Positions 19,900 through 29,894 of a stretch of DNA of 64,000 nt are shown here, one piece after another (position 1 is the stretch's first letter; every line of letters begins with the position of its first letter). Source of the DNA: Pseudomonas sp. RIT-562 (GTDB lineage Bacteria; Pseudomonadota; Gammaproteobacteria; Pseudomonadales; Pseudomonadaceae); assembly GCF_026241895.1 (NCBI RefSeq), contig NZ_JAPJIV010000002.1, positions 310,001 through 374,000 on the forward strand, given 5' to 3'. Made by a program: the position numbers and the translations under genes. The notes below the pieces were generated by a model. It was not told the DNA's origin. It ran no database searches and worked only from the letters and a program-made list of their open reading frames with translations.

Positions 19900-21528
19900 A
19901 TGGGCATGAAGCCGCCGAAAAAAGTTACAAACCCCGACAGACCAAAAACGGACCAGCCAGATCGAAACAACCCTGCCGAGGGCAGCACACATCCTCAGAC
20001 TCCCTTGCCCAGTACTGGCATGACAGGACTGCACCCGGACGGTCGATTGATAACTCCGGAACATCCTCTTACACCTGGCAGCCAGGCGCCAGCCATTGAG
20101 ATCTTCGATCTCCCTGGCGATACACTCATCAGCCGAACCACAACAGGCCTGTCGCTAACTAACTACTATCTTGCCCCAAGACTGGCAGAACGGTTACCCG
20201 CTGCAGATCCCGCAACCGCACTGCGCTCGATTGCCTCAGGACGTCAGTACGTAGATCTCGAAAATGGCTGGACGGTCCTTGTGGGCCTGGATGCACAAGG
20301 TCATCTGAGGGCAAGACAGACGTCCGAACTTGCACCCTCCGGGCCGCGCCTGGAGCGGGTGGCAGGCACTCTTGAATGGCGCCCGGTGCAACCAGACAGT
20401 CATGCCACCGGCGATTCGGAACTGATTATTTCGCGCCGACCGCTTCCAGATGAAGACGAGGCGACCCCAGCGAAGCGCCCCCGCCGTACCGACGAAAGCG
20501 AAATCGACGAAACAAGCCCCACAGACCCGCCCGCGCCACTCGTTCCGCAGCCCCCCAGAGCCGAGCCCTGGAAAAACTGGGGAATCAGCCCGCAACATAT
20601 GTCCCCCGAAGACATCACCGCAGGAGACCTACGCTACAGAGTACTTCCACACGGCTCAGTACCAGCCCCGCTCGTTGTTTACGTCAAAAATCCTGCGCAC
20701 CCCGATTACGACTTTGACTCACTGCAGGGAATTCTCATACACGACATCGAACAACAACCCCGAGGCGCCATTCAGATCCCGCCGACCCAGCGCTGGGAAG
20801 TCGATCCGACGCTGCCTTTTCGGGGCCCGCTTCCCACTTATGTCGCCACTTACTTCCCGGAGCTGACCACAGCCTCCCTGGTTAATGTTGCCAGACAGCA
20901 GTTTTACCTCGCCAACGGCTCGGACAAGGCAACAAGCGCCGGACTGACGACCCTGCGGCAAACATTCAACGACTGGAAGACCTCAAACATCTCTCCACGG
21001 CCAGGGCTAGCGGATCCACTACTCATGCTTGCGGTGACGCAAATGACCCCGGGCTTAAAGGCCAACAGAATACTGGAGTTTCCTGCGCTTCCCGACCGTT
21101 CGCCCCTGCACCGACTGGAGTTTGATCCCGAAAAATTTACTGATGCATGGCAATACTTCATTTCGACCCAGTCCGCCGTAGATTTGAAACGATTCATGGC
21201 CCGCCTGCTGATCCGCAATGGATACACCGTCTTCAAGCCAACAGACGCCACTACTTTTCCGGCACTGGTGTTCAAGCGCACGGGACATGATTTTGTGTTC
21301 TACATGACCTTGCATCGCGCTCACGGTCGACGCCTTCACATCCCTGAGTCGAGTAACCAGGCGTTGTTGGAGCACAGGATGTCGGACTTCATTGGCCAGC
21401 GGGCAGTGCGAGCGGTCCAGGACGCCAGGACAGCGAACAAGCTGATCTGGCTGAGGGGCGGTAGTCACATCGTGTCGGGGAGCCCATCATCGGTGTTTAT
21501 CGTGCGAATGGATAACTTGGAGATCTGA
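19900..21528 (+). CDS. Unrecognised effector-like protein with Pro-rich linker and KRPRR motif
   Basis: 542 residues from an ATG with GGAG eight bases upstream. I do not recognise a named family. It has a Lys/Pro/Asn-rich N-terminus (residues 1-65) without a signal peptide, a segment GRQYVDLENGWTVLVGLDAQ (114-133) that resembles short beta units seen in large Pseudomonas toxin-like proteins, a charged linker with KRPRR (192-196) and a Pro-rich stretch (206-224), then a C-terminal domain (about 415-542) with ALVFKRTGHDFVFYMTLHRAHGRRL-like text split by conserved-looking aromatics. Codon use is AT-richer than the flanking genes. It stands alone between two terminators. A toxin or secreted-effector role is only an inference. 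Confidence 0.7.
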   Translation: MGMKPPKKVTNPDRPKTDQPDRNNPAEGSTHPQTPLPSTGMTGLHPDGRLITPEHPLTPGSQAPAIEIFDLPGDTLISRTTTGLSLTNYYLAPRLAERLPAADPATALRSIASGRQYVDLENGWTVLVGLDAQGHLRARQTSELAPSGPRLERVAGTLEWRPVQPDSHATGDSELIISRRPLPDEDEATPAKRPRRTDESEIDETSPTDPPAPLVPQPPRAEPWKNWGISPQHMSPEDITAGDLRYRVLPHGSVPAPLVVYVKNPAHPDYDFDSLQGILIHDIEQQPRGAIQIPPTQRWEVDPTLPFRGPLPTYVATYFPELTTASLVNVARQQFYLANGSDKATSAGLTTLRQTFNDWKTSNISPRPGLADPLLMLAVTQMTPGLKANRILEFPALPDRSPLHRLEFDPEKFTDAWQYFISTQSAVDLKRFMARLLIRNGYTVFKPTDATTFPALVFKRTGHDFVFYMTLHRAHGRRLHIPESSNQALLEHRMSDFIGQRAVRAVQDARTANKLIWLRGGSHIVSGSPSSVFIVRMDNLEI

Positions 21529-21571
21529 CCGCTCGCACCTCGCGAAGAGGCGATATCAAAAATGTGGCATT

Positions 21572-21599
21572 AAAAAGCACTCCGAAGAGTGCTTTTTTA
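21572..21599. terminator. Bidirectional terminator
   Basis: AAAAAGCACTC, CGAA, GAGTGCTTTTTT: a perfect 11-pair stem with A-run and T-run, placed between two convergent genes so it can serve both. Confidence 0.9.
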
Positions 21600-21614
21600 G
21601 TCTGTTCCAGCGAC

Positions 21615-22163
21615 TTACTGGCCAGGCTCATTCTGCGAAAGAATCAACTTGCCTTCCTTATCCACCGGAATCTGATTTCCCGGATCGCGATCCATCCGCA
21701 CCTTGCCTTCCTTGCCATCCAGCGAATAACGAACGTCATAACCAACGACCTTGTCGCTGATGTCATTCACTGTATTACAGCGAGTCTGGGTCGTGGTGTA
21801 GGTATCGCGGTTCTGCATACCTTCCTGCACCTTGTTACCGGCATAACCGCCGCCAACCGCGCCCGCAACGGTGGCAATCTTCTTGCCCGTACCGCCGCCG
21901 ACCTGATTGCCCAGCAGACCACCGGCGACTGCGCCAATGGCAGTGCCGAGGATCTGGTGTTGATCCTTGACCGGCGCCTGGCGGGTCACGGCTACGTCCT
22001 TGCACACTTCACGTGGCGTCTTGATCTGTTTCTTGACCGGGTCAACGGCTAGAACTTGCGCATACTCAGGGCCGCTTTTAACCAGGCTGTAGGTGGCAAC
22101 AGCACCCCCGGCAGTCACACCGACAGCACCTAATACCGCACCAACCAGCAACGACTTGTTCAC
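21615..22163 (-). CDS. Glycine-zipper 2TM-domain envelope protein
   Basis: 182 residues. The start is a GTG at 22163 (VNKSLLVGAVLGAVG) preceded by a consensus AGGAGG six bases upstream; the ATG-initiated frame further upstream overlaps secF DNA and is not coding. A hydrophobic N-terminal anchor is followed by a glycine zipper (ILGTAIGAVAGGLLGNQVGG...VAGAVGGGYAGNKVQ) and a hydrophilic C-terminal domain with one conserved Cys (TRCNTVND). This is the SlyB/YmgG/Rick_17kDa-like class found in the envelope; the function is unknown. Confidence 0.88.
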   Translation of the reverse strand: MNKSLLVGAVLGAVGVTAGGAVATYSLVKSGPEYAQVLAVDPVKKQIKTPREVCKDVAVTRQAPVKDQHQILGTAIGAVAGGLLGNQVGGGTGKKIATVAGAVGGGYAGNKVQEGMQNRDTYTTTQTRCNTVNDISDKVVGYDVRYSLDGKEGKVRMDRDPGNQIPVDKEGKLILSQNEPGQ

Positions 22164-22230
22164 ATGAACCTCCTGACCATCACATGCGGGACAAAGCCCG
22201 CGCTTCTCCCAGCCTTGGAGCACAAAAAAA

Positions 22231-22253
22231 GGCGCGAGTTCAATACTCGCGCC
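22231..22253 (-). terminator. Intrinsic terminator of yajC-secD-secF
   Basis: Nine-pair stem GGCGCGAGT / ACTCGCGCC followed on the minus strand by seven T, 32 bases past the secF stop. Confidence 0.9.
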
Positions 22254-22284
22254 TTTCAGGCCGACAGCTGGAAGACGATAGCCG

Positions 22285-23199
22285 TTATGGGCGGTCGTCA
22301 ACTTCCTTGTCAGTAGCCACCGGAGGAATCAGATCCTCAGTGCTCAGGTTCAGCCAGATCAGCACCACGTTGGCGATGTAGATCGACGAGTAGGTACCCG
22401 CCAGAACACCGATAAACAGCGCAATGGAGAAGCCCCACAGGTTGTCACCACCAAAGAACAGCAGCGCGGCGATGGCCAGCAGCGTGGACACCGAAGTGGC
22501 CACGGTGCGCAGCAGGGTCTGGGTGGTCGAGATGTTGATGTTCTCGATCAGCGTCGCCTTGCGCAGCACCCGGAAGTTCTCTCGAACCCGGTCGAATACC
22601 ACGATGGTGTCGTTGAGCGAGTAACCGATGATCGCCAGCACCGCCGCCAGCACCGTCAGGTCGAAGGTGATCTGGAAGAACGACAGGATACCGATGGTCA
22701 CGATCACGTCGTGGATCAGGGACAGGATGGCACCGACCGCAAACTTCCACTGAAAGCGGAAAGCCAGGTAGATCAGGATACCGCCGAGCGCCATCAGCAT
22801 GCCGAGGCCGCCCTGGTCGCGCAGCTCTTCACCCACCTGCGGGCCAACGAACTCGACGCGCTTGACCGACGCCGGGTTATCGCCGCCGACCTTCAGCAGC
22901 GCTTCCGCTACCTGATGGCCCAGCTGCGGGTCTTCACCCGGCATGCGCACCAGCAAATCGGTAGTCGCACCGAAGTTCTGCACGATCGCATCGTGATAAC
23001 CGGACGTCACCAGCTGCTCGCGCACCTTGGTGACATCGGCCGGACGCTCGTAGGTCAGCTCGATGAGCGTACCGCCGGTAAAGTCCAGGCCCCAGTTCAT
23101 GCCCTTGGTAGCGACACTGAACAAGGCCAGCAACGTGAGGAACAATGTGACGCCGAACGCAACGTTGCGAACGCCCATGAAGTTGATTGTACGTAACAT
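22285..23199 (-). CDS. secF: Protein translocase subunit SecF
   Basis: 304 residues with six predicted membrane segments; first TM after MLRTINFMGVRNVAFG, then a periplasmic domain (GMNWGLDFTGGTLIEL) and the conserved YSLNDTIVVFDRVREN cytoplasmic loop. With SecD it uses the proton motive force to complete Sec export. Nine bases separate it from secD. Confidence 0.98.
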   Translation of the reverse strand: MLRTINFMGVRNVAFGVTLFLTLLALFSVATKGMNWGLDFTGGTLIELTYERPADVTKVREQLVTSGYHDAIVQNFGATTDLLVRMPGEDPQLGHQVAEALLKVGGDNPASVKRVEFVGPQVGEELRDQGGLGMLMALGGILIYLAFRFQWKFAVGAILSLIHDVIVTIGILSFFQITFDLTVLAAVLAIIGYSLNDTIVVFDRVRENFRVLRKATLIENINISTTQTLLRTVATSVSTLLAIAALLFFGGDNLWGFSIALFIGVLAGTYSSIYIANVVLIWLNLSTEDLIPPVATDKEVDDRP

Positions 23200-23208
23200 G
23201 GCAGCCCC

Positions 23209-25077
23209 TTAAATCCACAACTTCTTGAAGTCACGACCGCCGAAGATCAGGTTGACCATCGCGCGGGTCACCATGATGGCCGTGAACATCGAGGTAAAGA
23301 TCCCGAGGGACATGGTCACTGCGAAGCCCTTGACCGGGCCGGTGCCCATGGCGAAGAGAATCCCGCCGACCAGCAACGTAGTCAGGTTGGCGTCGAGAAT
23401 CGCGGTGAATGCCCGGCCGAAGCCTTCGTTGATTGCCCGCTGGATGGTCATGCCTGCGGCAATCTCTTCACGAATCCGCGAGAAGATCAGCACGTTGGCG
23501 TCGACCGCCATACCCATGGTCAATACGATACCGGCGATACCCGGCAGGGTCAGCGTTGCACCCAGCAGCGACATCAGTGCCAGCAGCAACACCATGTTCA
23601 CAGCCAGAGCGACCGTGGCAATGATGCCGAAGAAGCGGTAGATGGCGATGATGAACAGCGAGACGAACAGCATGCCCCACAGCGACGCATCGATACCCTT
23701 AGTGATGTTGTCCGCACCCAGGCTCGGGCCAATGGTGCGCTCTTCAGCGAAGTACATTGGCGCGGCCAGACCACCGGCACGCAGCAACAGCGCCAGCTCG
23801 GACGACTCGCCCTGGCCGTTCAGGCCAGTGATGCGGAACTGAGCACCCAGTGGCGACTGGATGGTCGCCAGGCTGATGATCTTCTTCTCTTCCTTGAAGG
23901 TCTGCACCGCTACGTCTTTCTCGACGCCATCCACCACTTGCTTGGTGTAAGTGGTGACCGGGCGCTGCTCGATGAAGATCACCGCCATGCTGCGACCGAC
24001 GTTGTTACGGGTCGCACGGCTCATCAGCTCGCCACCGTGACCATCCAGGCGGATGTTCACTTCTGGCGTACCTTGTTCGCCGAAGCCGGCCTTGGCGTCA
24101 GTCACCTGGTCGCCAGTGATGATCAGGCCACGCTCGATCTGCGCCGCAGGACGATTGCCTTCACGGAACTCGAAAGATTCCGAAGTGGCTTTCGAAGCAC
24201 CAGGCTCTGCAGCCAGACGGAACTCAAGGTTGGCCGTCTTGCCGAGGATACGCTTGGCTTCAGCCGTGTCCTGCACGCCTGGCAGCTCAACCACGATGCG
24301 GTTGGCGCCTTGGCGCTGCACGATCGGTTCGGCAACACCCAGCTCGTTGACGCGGTTACGTACCGTGGTCAAGTTTTGCTTGATGGAATATTCGCGGATT
24401 TCCGCCAGCTTGGCCGGGGTCATCGCCAGACGCAGTACCGCCTGACCGTTAAGGTCGGCCGGAACAATGTCGAAATCGCTGAAATTCTTGCGGATCAGTG
24501 CACGGGCCTGTTCGCGGGAAGCTTCATCACTGAAACCCAGCTGAATGGCACCGTTGAGTTGCGGCAGGCTGCGATAGCGCAGTTTCTCTTTGCGCAACAG
24601 GCTCTTCACATCGCCTTCGTAGACTTTCAGGCGAGCATCCAGAGCTTTGTCCATGTCCACTTCCAGCAGGAAGTGCACACCACCGGACAAGTCCAGGCCC
24701 AGCTTCATCGGGTGCGCGCCCAGGTTGCGCAGCCATTGCGGAGTAGTTTGCGCCAGGTTCAGTGCAACGACGTAGTCATCACCCAATGCCTTGCGCACGA
24801 CGTCCTTGGCCGGCAGCTGATCTTCAGCCTTGACCAGGCGAATCAGACCGCCCTTGCCACCCGCCGTCAGCGAAGTCGCCTTGACGTTGATCCCGGATTC
24901 CTTGAGCGCAGTGCTCACACGATCCAGATCAGCCTGATTGACCTGCAGCGCAGTGCTTGCACCGCTGACCTGAATGGCCGGGTCATCAGGATAAAGATTG
25001 GGAGCGGAATAAATCAGACCGACCGCCAGCACCGCCAGGATCAGAATGTATTTCCACAGAGGGTATTTGTTCAGCAT
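23209..25077 (-). CDS. secD: Protein translocase subunit SecD
   Basis: 622 residues. N-terminal TM (YPLWKYILILAVLAVGLIY), large periplasmic P1 domain with GLDLSGGVHFLLEVD, and five C-terminal TMs with GMAVDANVLIFSRIREE. I take the ATG at 25077 rather than the GTG one codon upstream. Confidence 0.98.
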   Translation of the reverse strand: MLNKYPLWKYILILAVLAVGLIYSAPNLYPDDPAIQVSGASTALQVNQADLDRVSTALKESGINVKATSLTAGGKGGLIRLVKAEDQLPAKDVVRKALGDDYVVALNLAQTTPQWLRNLGAHPMKLGLDLSGGVHFLLEVDMDKALDARLKVYEGDVKSLLRKEKLRYRSLPQLNGAIQLGFSDEASREQARALIRKNFSDFDIVPADLNGQAVLRLAMTPAKLAEIREYSIKQNLTTVRNRVNELGVAEPIVQRQGANRIVVELPGVQDTAEAKRILGKTANLEFRLAAEPGASKATSESFEFREGNRPAAQIERGLIITGDQVTDAKAGFGEQGTPEVNIRLDGHGGELMSRATRNNVGRSMAVIFIEQRPVTTYTKQVVDGVEKDVAVQTFKEEKKIISLATIQSPLGAQFRITGLNGQGESSELALLLRAGGLAAPMYFAEERTIGPSLGADNITKGIDASLWGMLFVSLFIIAIYRFFGIIATVALAVNMVLLLALMSLLGATLTLPGIAGIVLTMGMAVDANVLIFSRIREEIAAGMTIQRAINEGFGRAFTAILDANLTTLLVGGILFAMGTGPVKGFAVTMSLGIFTSMFTAIMVTRAMVNLIFGGRDFKKLWI

Positions 25078-25093
25078 CACGCCGCCCGCTTAT

Positions 25094-25120
25094 GACGCGG
25101 GGCGCCTTGCGCGCCCCGTC
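25094..25120 (-). other. GC-rich hairpin between yajC and secD
   Basis: The inverted repeat GGGGCGC / GCGCCCC with flanking GAC/GTC occupies the short yajC-secD gap. It lacks a T-run, so it is more likely an mRNA-stability or attenuation element than a full terminator. Confidence 0.45.
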
Positions 25121-25140
25121 GATTGAGTAGAAGTTGAAAC

Positions 25141-25476
25141 TTAGATCGCTTTCAGCGTGCCTTTTGGCAGCGTGGCGGCGATAGCGCCTTTCTGGAACTT
25201 CATTTCGACGGTGTCGGAAACTTCCAGAACCACGAAATCGTCAGCTACTTTGGTGATCTTGCCGGCGATGCCGCCAGTGGTCACAACTTCGTCGCCTTTC
25301 TGCAGGCTGCTCAGCAGGTTCTTCTGCTCTTTGGCGCGCTTGGCCTGTGGACGCCAGATCATCAGGTAGAAGATGACCAGGAAACCGACCAGGAAAATCC
25401 ACTCAAAGCCGCCGCCCATTGGGCCTGCAGCAGGTGCAGCAGCGTCAGCCATGGCGTTAGAGATAAAAAAGCTCAT
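25141..25476 (-). CDS. yajC: Preprotein translocase accessory subunit YajC
   Basis: 111 residues: a short periplasmic N-terminus rich in Ala, one TM (FEWIFLVGFLVIFYLMIW) and a basic cytoplasmic domain with LQKGDEVVTTGGIAGKI. It is the first gene of the yajC-secD-secF set. Confidence 0.97.
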   Translation of the reverse strand: MSFFISNAMADAAAPAAGPMGGGFEWIFLVGFLVIFYLMIWRPQAKRAKEQKNLLSSLQKGDEVVTTGGIAGKITKVADDFVVLEVSDTVEMKFQKGAIAATLPKGTLKAI

Positions 25477-25519
25477 TTAGCACTCCAGTTGCAAATGTTG
25501 AATCTTGGGGTCAGAAAAC

Positions 25520-27699
<2,180 letters not shown>

Positions 27700-27765
27700 G
27701 ATGGGGTTCGTCTAGCAGGGCCGGGAAGTCTAGCGGAAATATCAAAAATTCTCCATGAAACGTGA

Positions 27766-27794
27766 TTGACCAACGGTAATCTCATCTCTATACT
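27766..27794 (+). promoter_or_regulatory. Sigma70 promoter of tRNA-Leu
   Basis: TTGACC (27766-27771) and TATACT (27789-27794) with a 17-base spacer, ending 13 bases before the tRNA 5' end. It is the best sigma70 match seen in the window. Confidence 0.85.
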
Positions 27795-27807
27795 TCGCCG
27801 CCATTGA

Positions 27808-27892
27808 GCCCTGATGGCGGAATTGGTAGACGCGGCGGATTCAAAATCCGTTTTCGCAAGAAGTGGGAGTTCGAGTCTCCCTCGGGGCACCA
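27808..27892 (+). tRNA. tRNA-Leu (anticodon CAA)
   Basis: An 85-nt class II tRNA. Acceptor stem GCCCTGA/TCGGGGC, D-arm GCGGAATTGGTAGACGCG, anticodon stem GCGGA/TCCGT with loop TTCAAAA (anticodon CAA at 27842-27844), long variable arm TTTTCGCAAGAAGT-like, T-arm GGGAGTTCGAGTCTCCC and encoded CCA. It reads UUG codons. The accessory region starts right after it. Confidence 0.97.
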
Positions 27893-27896
27893 AAAT

Positions 27897-27930
27897 TAAG
27901 AAAGGTCTTGCTTTGCAAGGCCTTTTTTTT
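27897..27930 (+). terminator. Intrinsic terminator of tRNA-Leu
   Basis: AAGGTCTTGC, TTT loop, GCAAGGCCTT then a run of T: a ten-pair stem with one G-U pair, directly after the tRNA. Confidence 0.9.
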
Positions 27931-27964
27931 CGCCTGCGATAAAGCCACCCCGGTGCGAACCCAC

Positions 27965-28014
27965 GTAGGAGCTGCCGAAGGCTCGGGCCGCGATCGGACG
28001 ATCTTTTGATCTTG
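27965..28014. repeat. Single REP-like element, divergent copy
   Basis: GTAGGAGCTGCCGAAGGCTC and GATCGGACGATCTTTTGATC match the second REP family of this genome (compare 54108-54212) with several changes. Confidence 0.7.
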
Positions 28015-28070
28015 CTCGTTGCGCGCGCCCTCCCCCCACCCGGTGAACCATTTCACAAGGATTCCCCACC

Positions 28071-28400
28071 ATGGAATTGCTCCTGGAAGCCGTTGCCCTG
28101 TATTGCCTGAAGCTCGCTTATGAGACGGAGGGGTCGAGCCCGATTCTGCGGGATGATCCGATCATGAGTGATTATGAGCGGGAGGTTTTTGGGTTGTTGG
28201 TTCGGCGGGGGGATGTAGAGGCGATTCAGGGGAAAGTGGGTGAATGTCTGACCTTGGCCCTGAGCACTGTCGGTGGTGTTGATACAGCACTGGGTCGCGA
28301 GCTGCAAAAACTATCAGCGGCTTTCAGCGCTGTGCGGACGATCGACCAGCTTGAAGCGCCCCTTATCGCGCTCAAGGACTATCTGAAAGACATTCAATGA
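28071..28400 (+). CDS. Hypothetical 109-residue protein
   Basis: Acidic, mostly alpha-helical small protein (MELLLEAVALYCLKLAYETE...LKDYLKDIQ) with an AAGGA about ten bases before the ATG. No family recognised and no signal or TM. It is alone between the tRNA terminator and the toxin-immunity remnant. The coding call rests on length, start context and amino-acid balance. Confidence 0.6.
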   Translation: MELLLEAVALYCLKLAYETEGSSPILRDDPIMSDYEREVFGLLVRRGDVEAIQGKVGECLTLALSTVGGVDTALGRELQKLSAAFSAVRTIDQLEAPLIALKDYLKDIQ

Positions 28401-28624
28401 ATGAAGGCGGCGCCCGCATTGCGACCGAGGTTCAGGGCGGAAGAAAGACTTGTTTCTTCGAACACACGGCAATGCCGCTAGGGTTGGGGTTGGGGTGCAT
28501 GGACCAAAAAAGGTGAGAACCTAAAGAGGACCAAAACCTCCAAATTCGTCCATGCCCCAGCGCATGCTACAAGTTGGAATGATTAAAGTGCGCGTTGACT
28601 GGCGGAGCACAGGCTTTGAGATCG
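28401..28624. other. Non-coding stretch of accessory DNA
   Basis: No convincing gene. Short frames here lack start signals. The AT-content rises relative to the core genome. Confidence 0.5.
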
Positions 28625-29008
28625 CTAAAGCCAACCGGCAACTCCACCAATGCCACCAAATAAAAAAAGCAGCCCACAAAGAATTATTATCCCCCAGCGC
28701 CAAATAACAAGTAGGCGTTTAAGGGAAGCAGGAAGACTGTTTAAATCTTCACCACTTAGAGTACCGTTTGTTACATGCCGCTTGGGGCATGTGACGAGTG
28801 CTGCTATCTCCGCAATCAAGTGCAGTTGGCCCCACACCCCTTGACGCCGGTAATGAGATAACGCCAAGACGGCAGTGCTGTTTTTCAAATATTTAAGCAC
28901 TACATCCATCTTGGTGTAGGCCAAGTAAAGTGCGAAGCCCATCCAAATGAATATCATTATGAGAAGCGCACCACCTAAAAGTCCGAAAGTCAATTTCGCC
29001 GGGCTCAT
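28625..29008 (-). CDS. Probable membrane immunity protein of the adjacent toxin
   Basis: 127 residues with a TM at about 7-30 (FGLLGGALLIMIFIWMGFAL) and another at the C-terminus (LLVIWRWGIIILCGLLFLFG, then GGIGGVAGWL), separated by a soluble loop with two cysteines at most. Its ATG overlaps the toxin stop (ATGA), the usual arrangement of effector-immunity pairs. Low G+C for this genome. The immunity role is inferred from position, membrane character and the glycine-zipper partner. Confidence 0.6.
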   Translation of the reverse strand: MSPAKLTFGLLGGALLIMIFIWMGFALYLAYTKMDVVLKYLKNSTAVLALSHYRRQGVWGQLHLIAEIAALVTCPKRHVTNGTLSGEDLNSLPASLKRLLVIWRWGIIILCGLLFLFGGIGGVAGWL

Positions 29009-29457
29009 CTACGCATCTCGTAAACGACATCTCCAAATAAATCACCAAGCCCAATACCCACCGCACCACCTGCTAACGATCCCGCCGTCATCACTACCAC
29101 GCCACATACCAAGGTTCCAATTCCGGCTGTGGGTACGCCAACCGCCAGACAAATCCCACCAACAGTCTGAGCAGTTAAGGCCGCACCTACTAGAGCACCG
29201 CCTGCGATTCCGCCGACGAAACTTCCCGCCTCAGTGAATTTAACCCGCTCGCAAGCTTCGGATTTTCCTGTCGTACACACATCCTGCACCTTCAGGGCCG
29301 ACGCCCCTCCCCCGACCGCTGTACCGACCCAGCCACCGTACTTAAGGTATTTGGAAGCCTTGGCCACTCCCTCAAGATGAGTGGCGTATCCCGGCACCGG
29401 CCCCACGCCGCCGACTTCCGTCCACCGATGAACCAGGCTGGGAGGCGAGAGGAACAT
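29005..29457 (-). pseudogene. Remnant of a glycine-zipper (pore-forming type) toxin C-terminus
   Basis: A 150-residue frame. From about residue 24 (GYATHLEGVAKASKYLKYGG) it reads like the C-terminal domain of PAAR-linked type VI effectors with glycine-rich membrane hairpins (FVGGIAGGALVGAALTAQTVGG and GVVVMTAGSLAGGAVGIGLG) and a paired-Cys element VCTTGKSEACERVKFTE. The first 20 or so residues look like unrelated read-through and no PAAR or delivery domain lies upstream: an in-frame stop occurs five codons before the ATG. I read it as a 5'-truncated effector kept with its immunity gene. It could still be a small expressed protein. Confidence 0.6.
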
Positions 29458-29894
29458 TTGCCGCCCCGATCATGGGAAGCGCGCCACTGTTAACGATCGA
29501 TAAACCGCCTCGGGATGAGCGGTTTAACGCAAAGTACAAGGCCGGATAGAAAACCCAAGATGGTCTAGAAAATCAGGAATAATCCTACAAGCCGGGCAGA
29601 AAAAACCGACGCAAATGGAGATGGGACAGGTACCCCTTCTGGTGTAGGCCGTAAAAATCAAGAAAAGGGAAGAGGTGAAAAAAAGGAAAATGGACGTGAG
29701 GCGGAAAATAATTCGTTCCTTTTTGCGCTCCCCTTTTTGCGCGCTAGCGCACCCCGCTTCTTATGCGCCGACTACTCCCCAGCCGCAGGGCATTCGGATT
29801 CTTGGTATCTGCACTATCAGTTCTGCTAGTACCCCGATCTGACGATTCATTCGATACTGAGCGCCTTCATATGGGATTTCCGAGCGCTTATCGC
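29458..29894. other. Degenerate region between toxin remnant and Rhs gene
   Basis: 437 bases, A-rich on the plus strand, with no clear gene. Short frames carry stops: the plus-strand frame from 29472 begins plausibly (MGSAPLLTIDKPPRDERFNA) but stops after 25 codons. The frame of the Rhs gene is open upstream to 29763, without a good ribosome site. Confidence 0.5.

Noticed and set aside
28521..28703. 60-codon minus-strand frame below the immunity gene
   Set aside because: Out of frame with its neighbour, no start signal and no familiar sequence.
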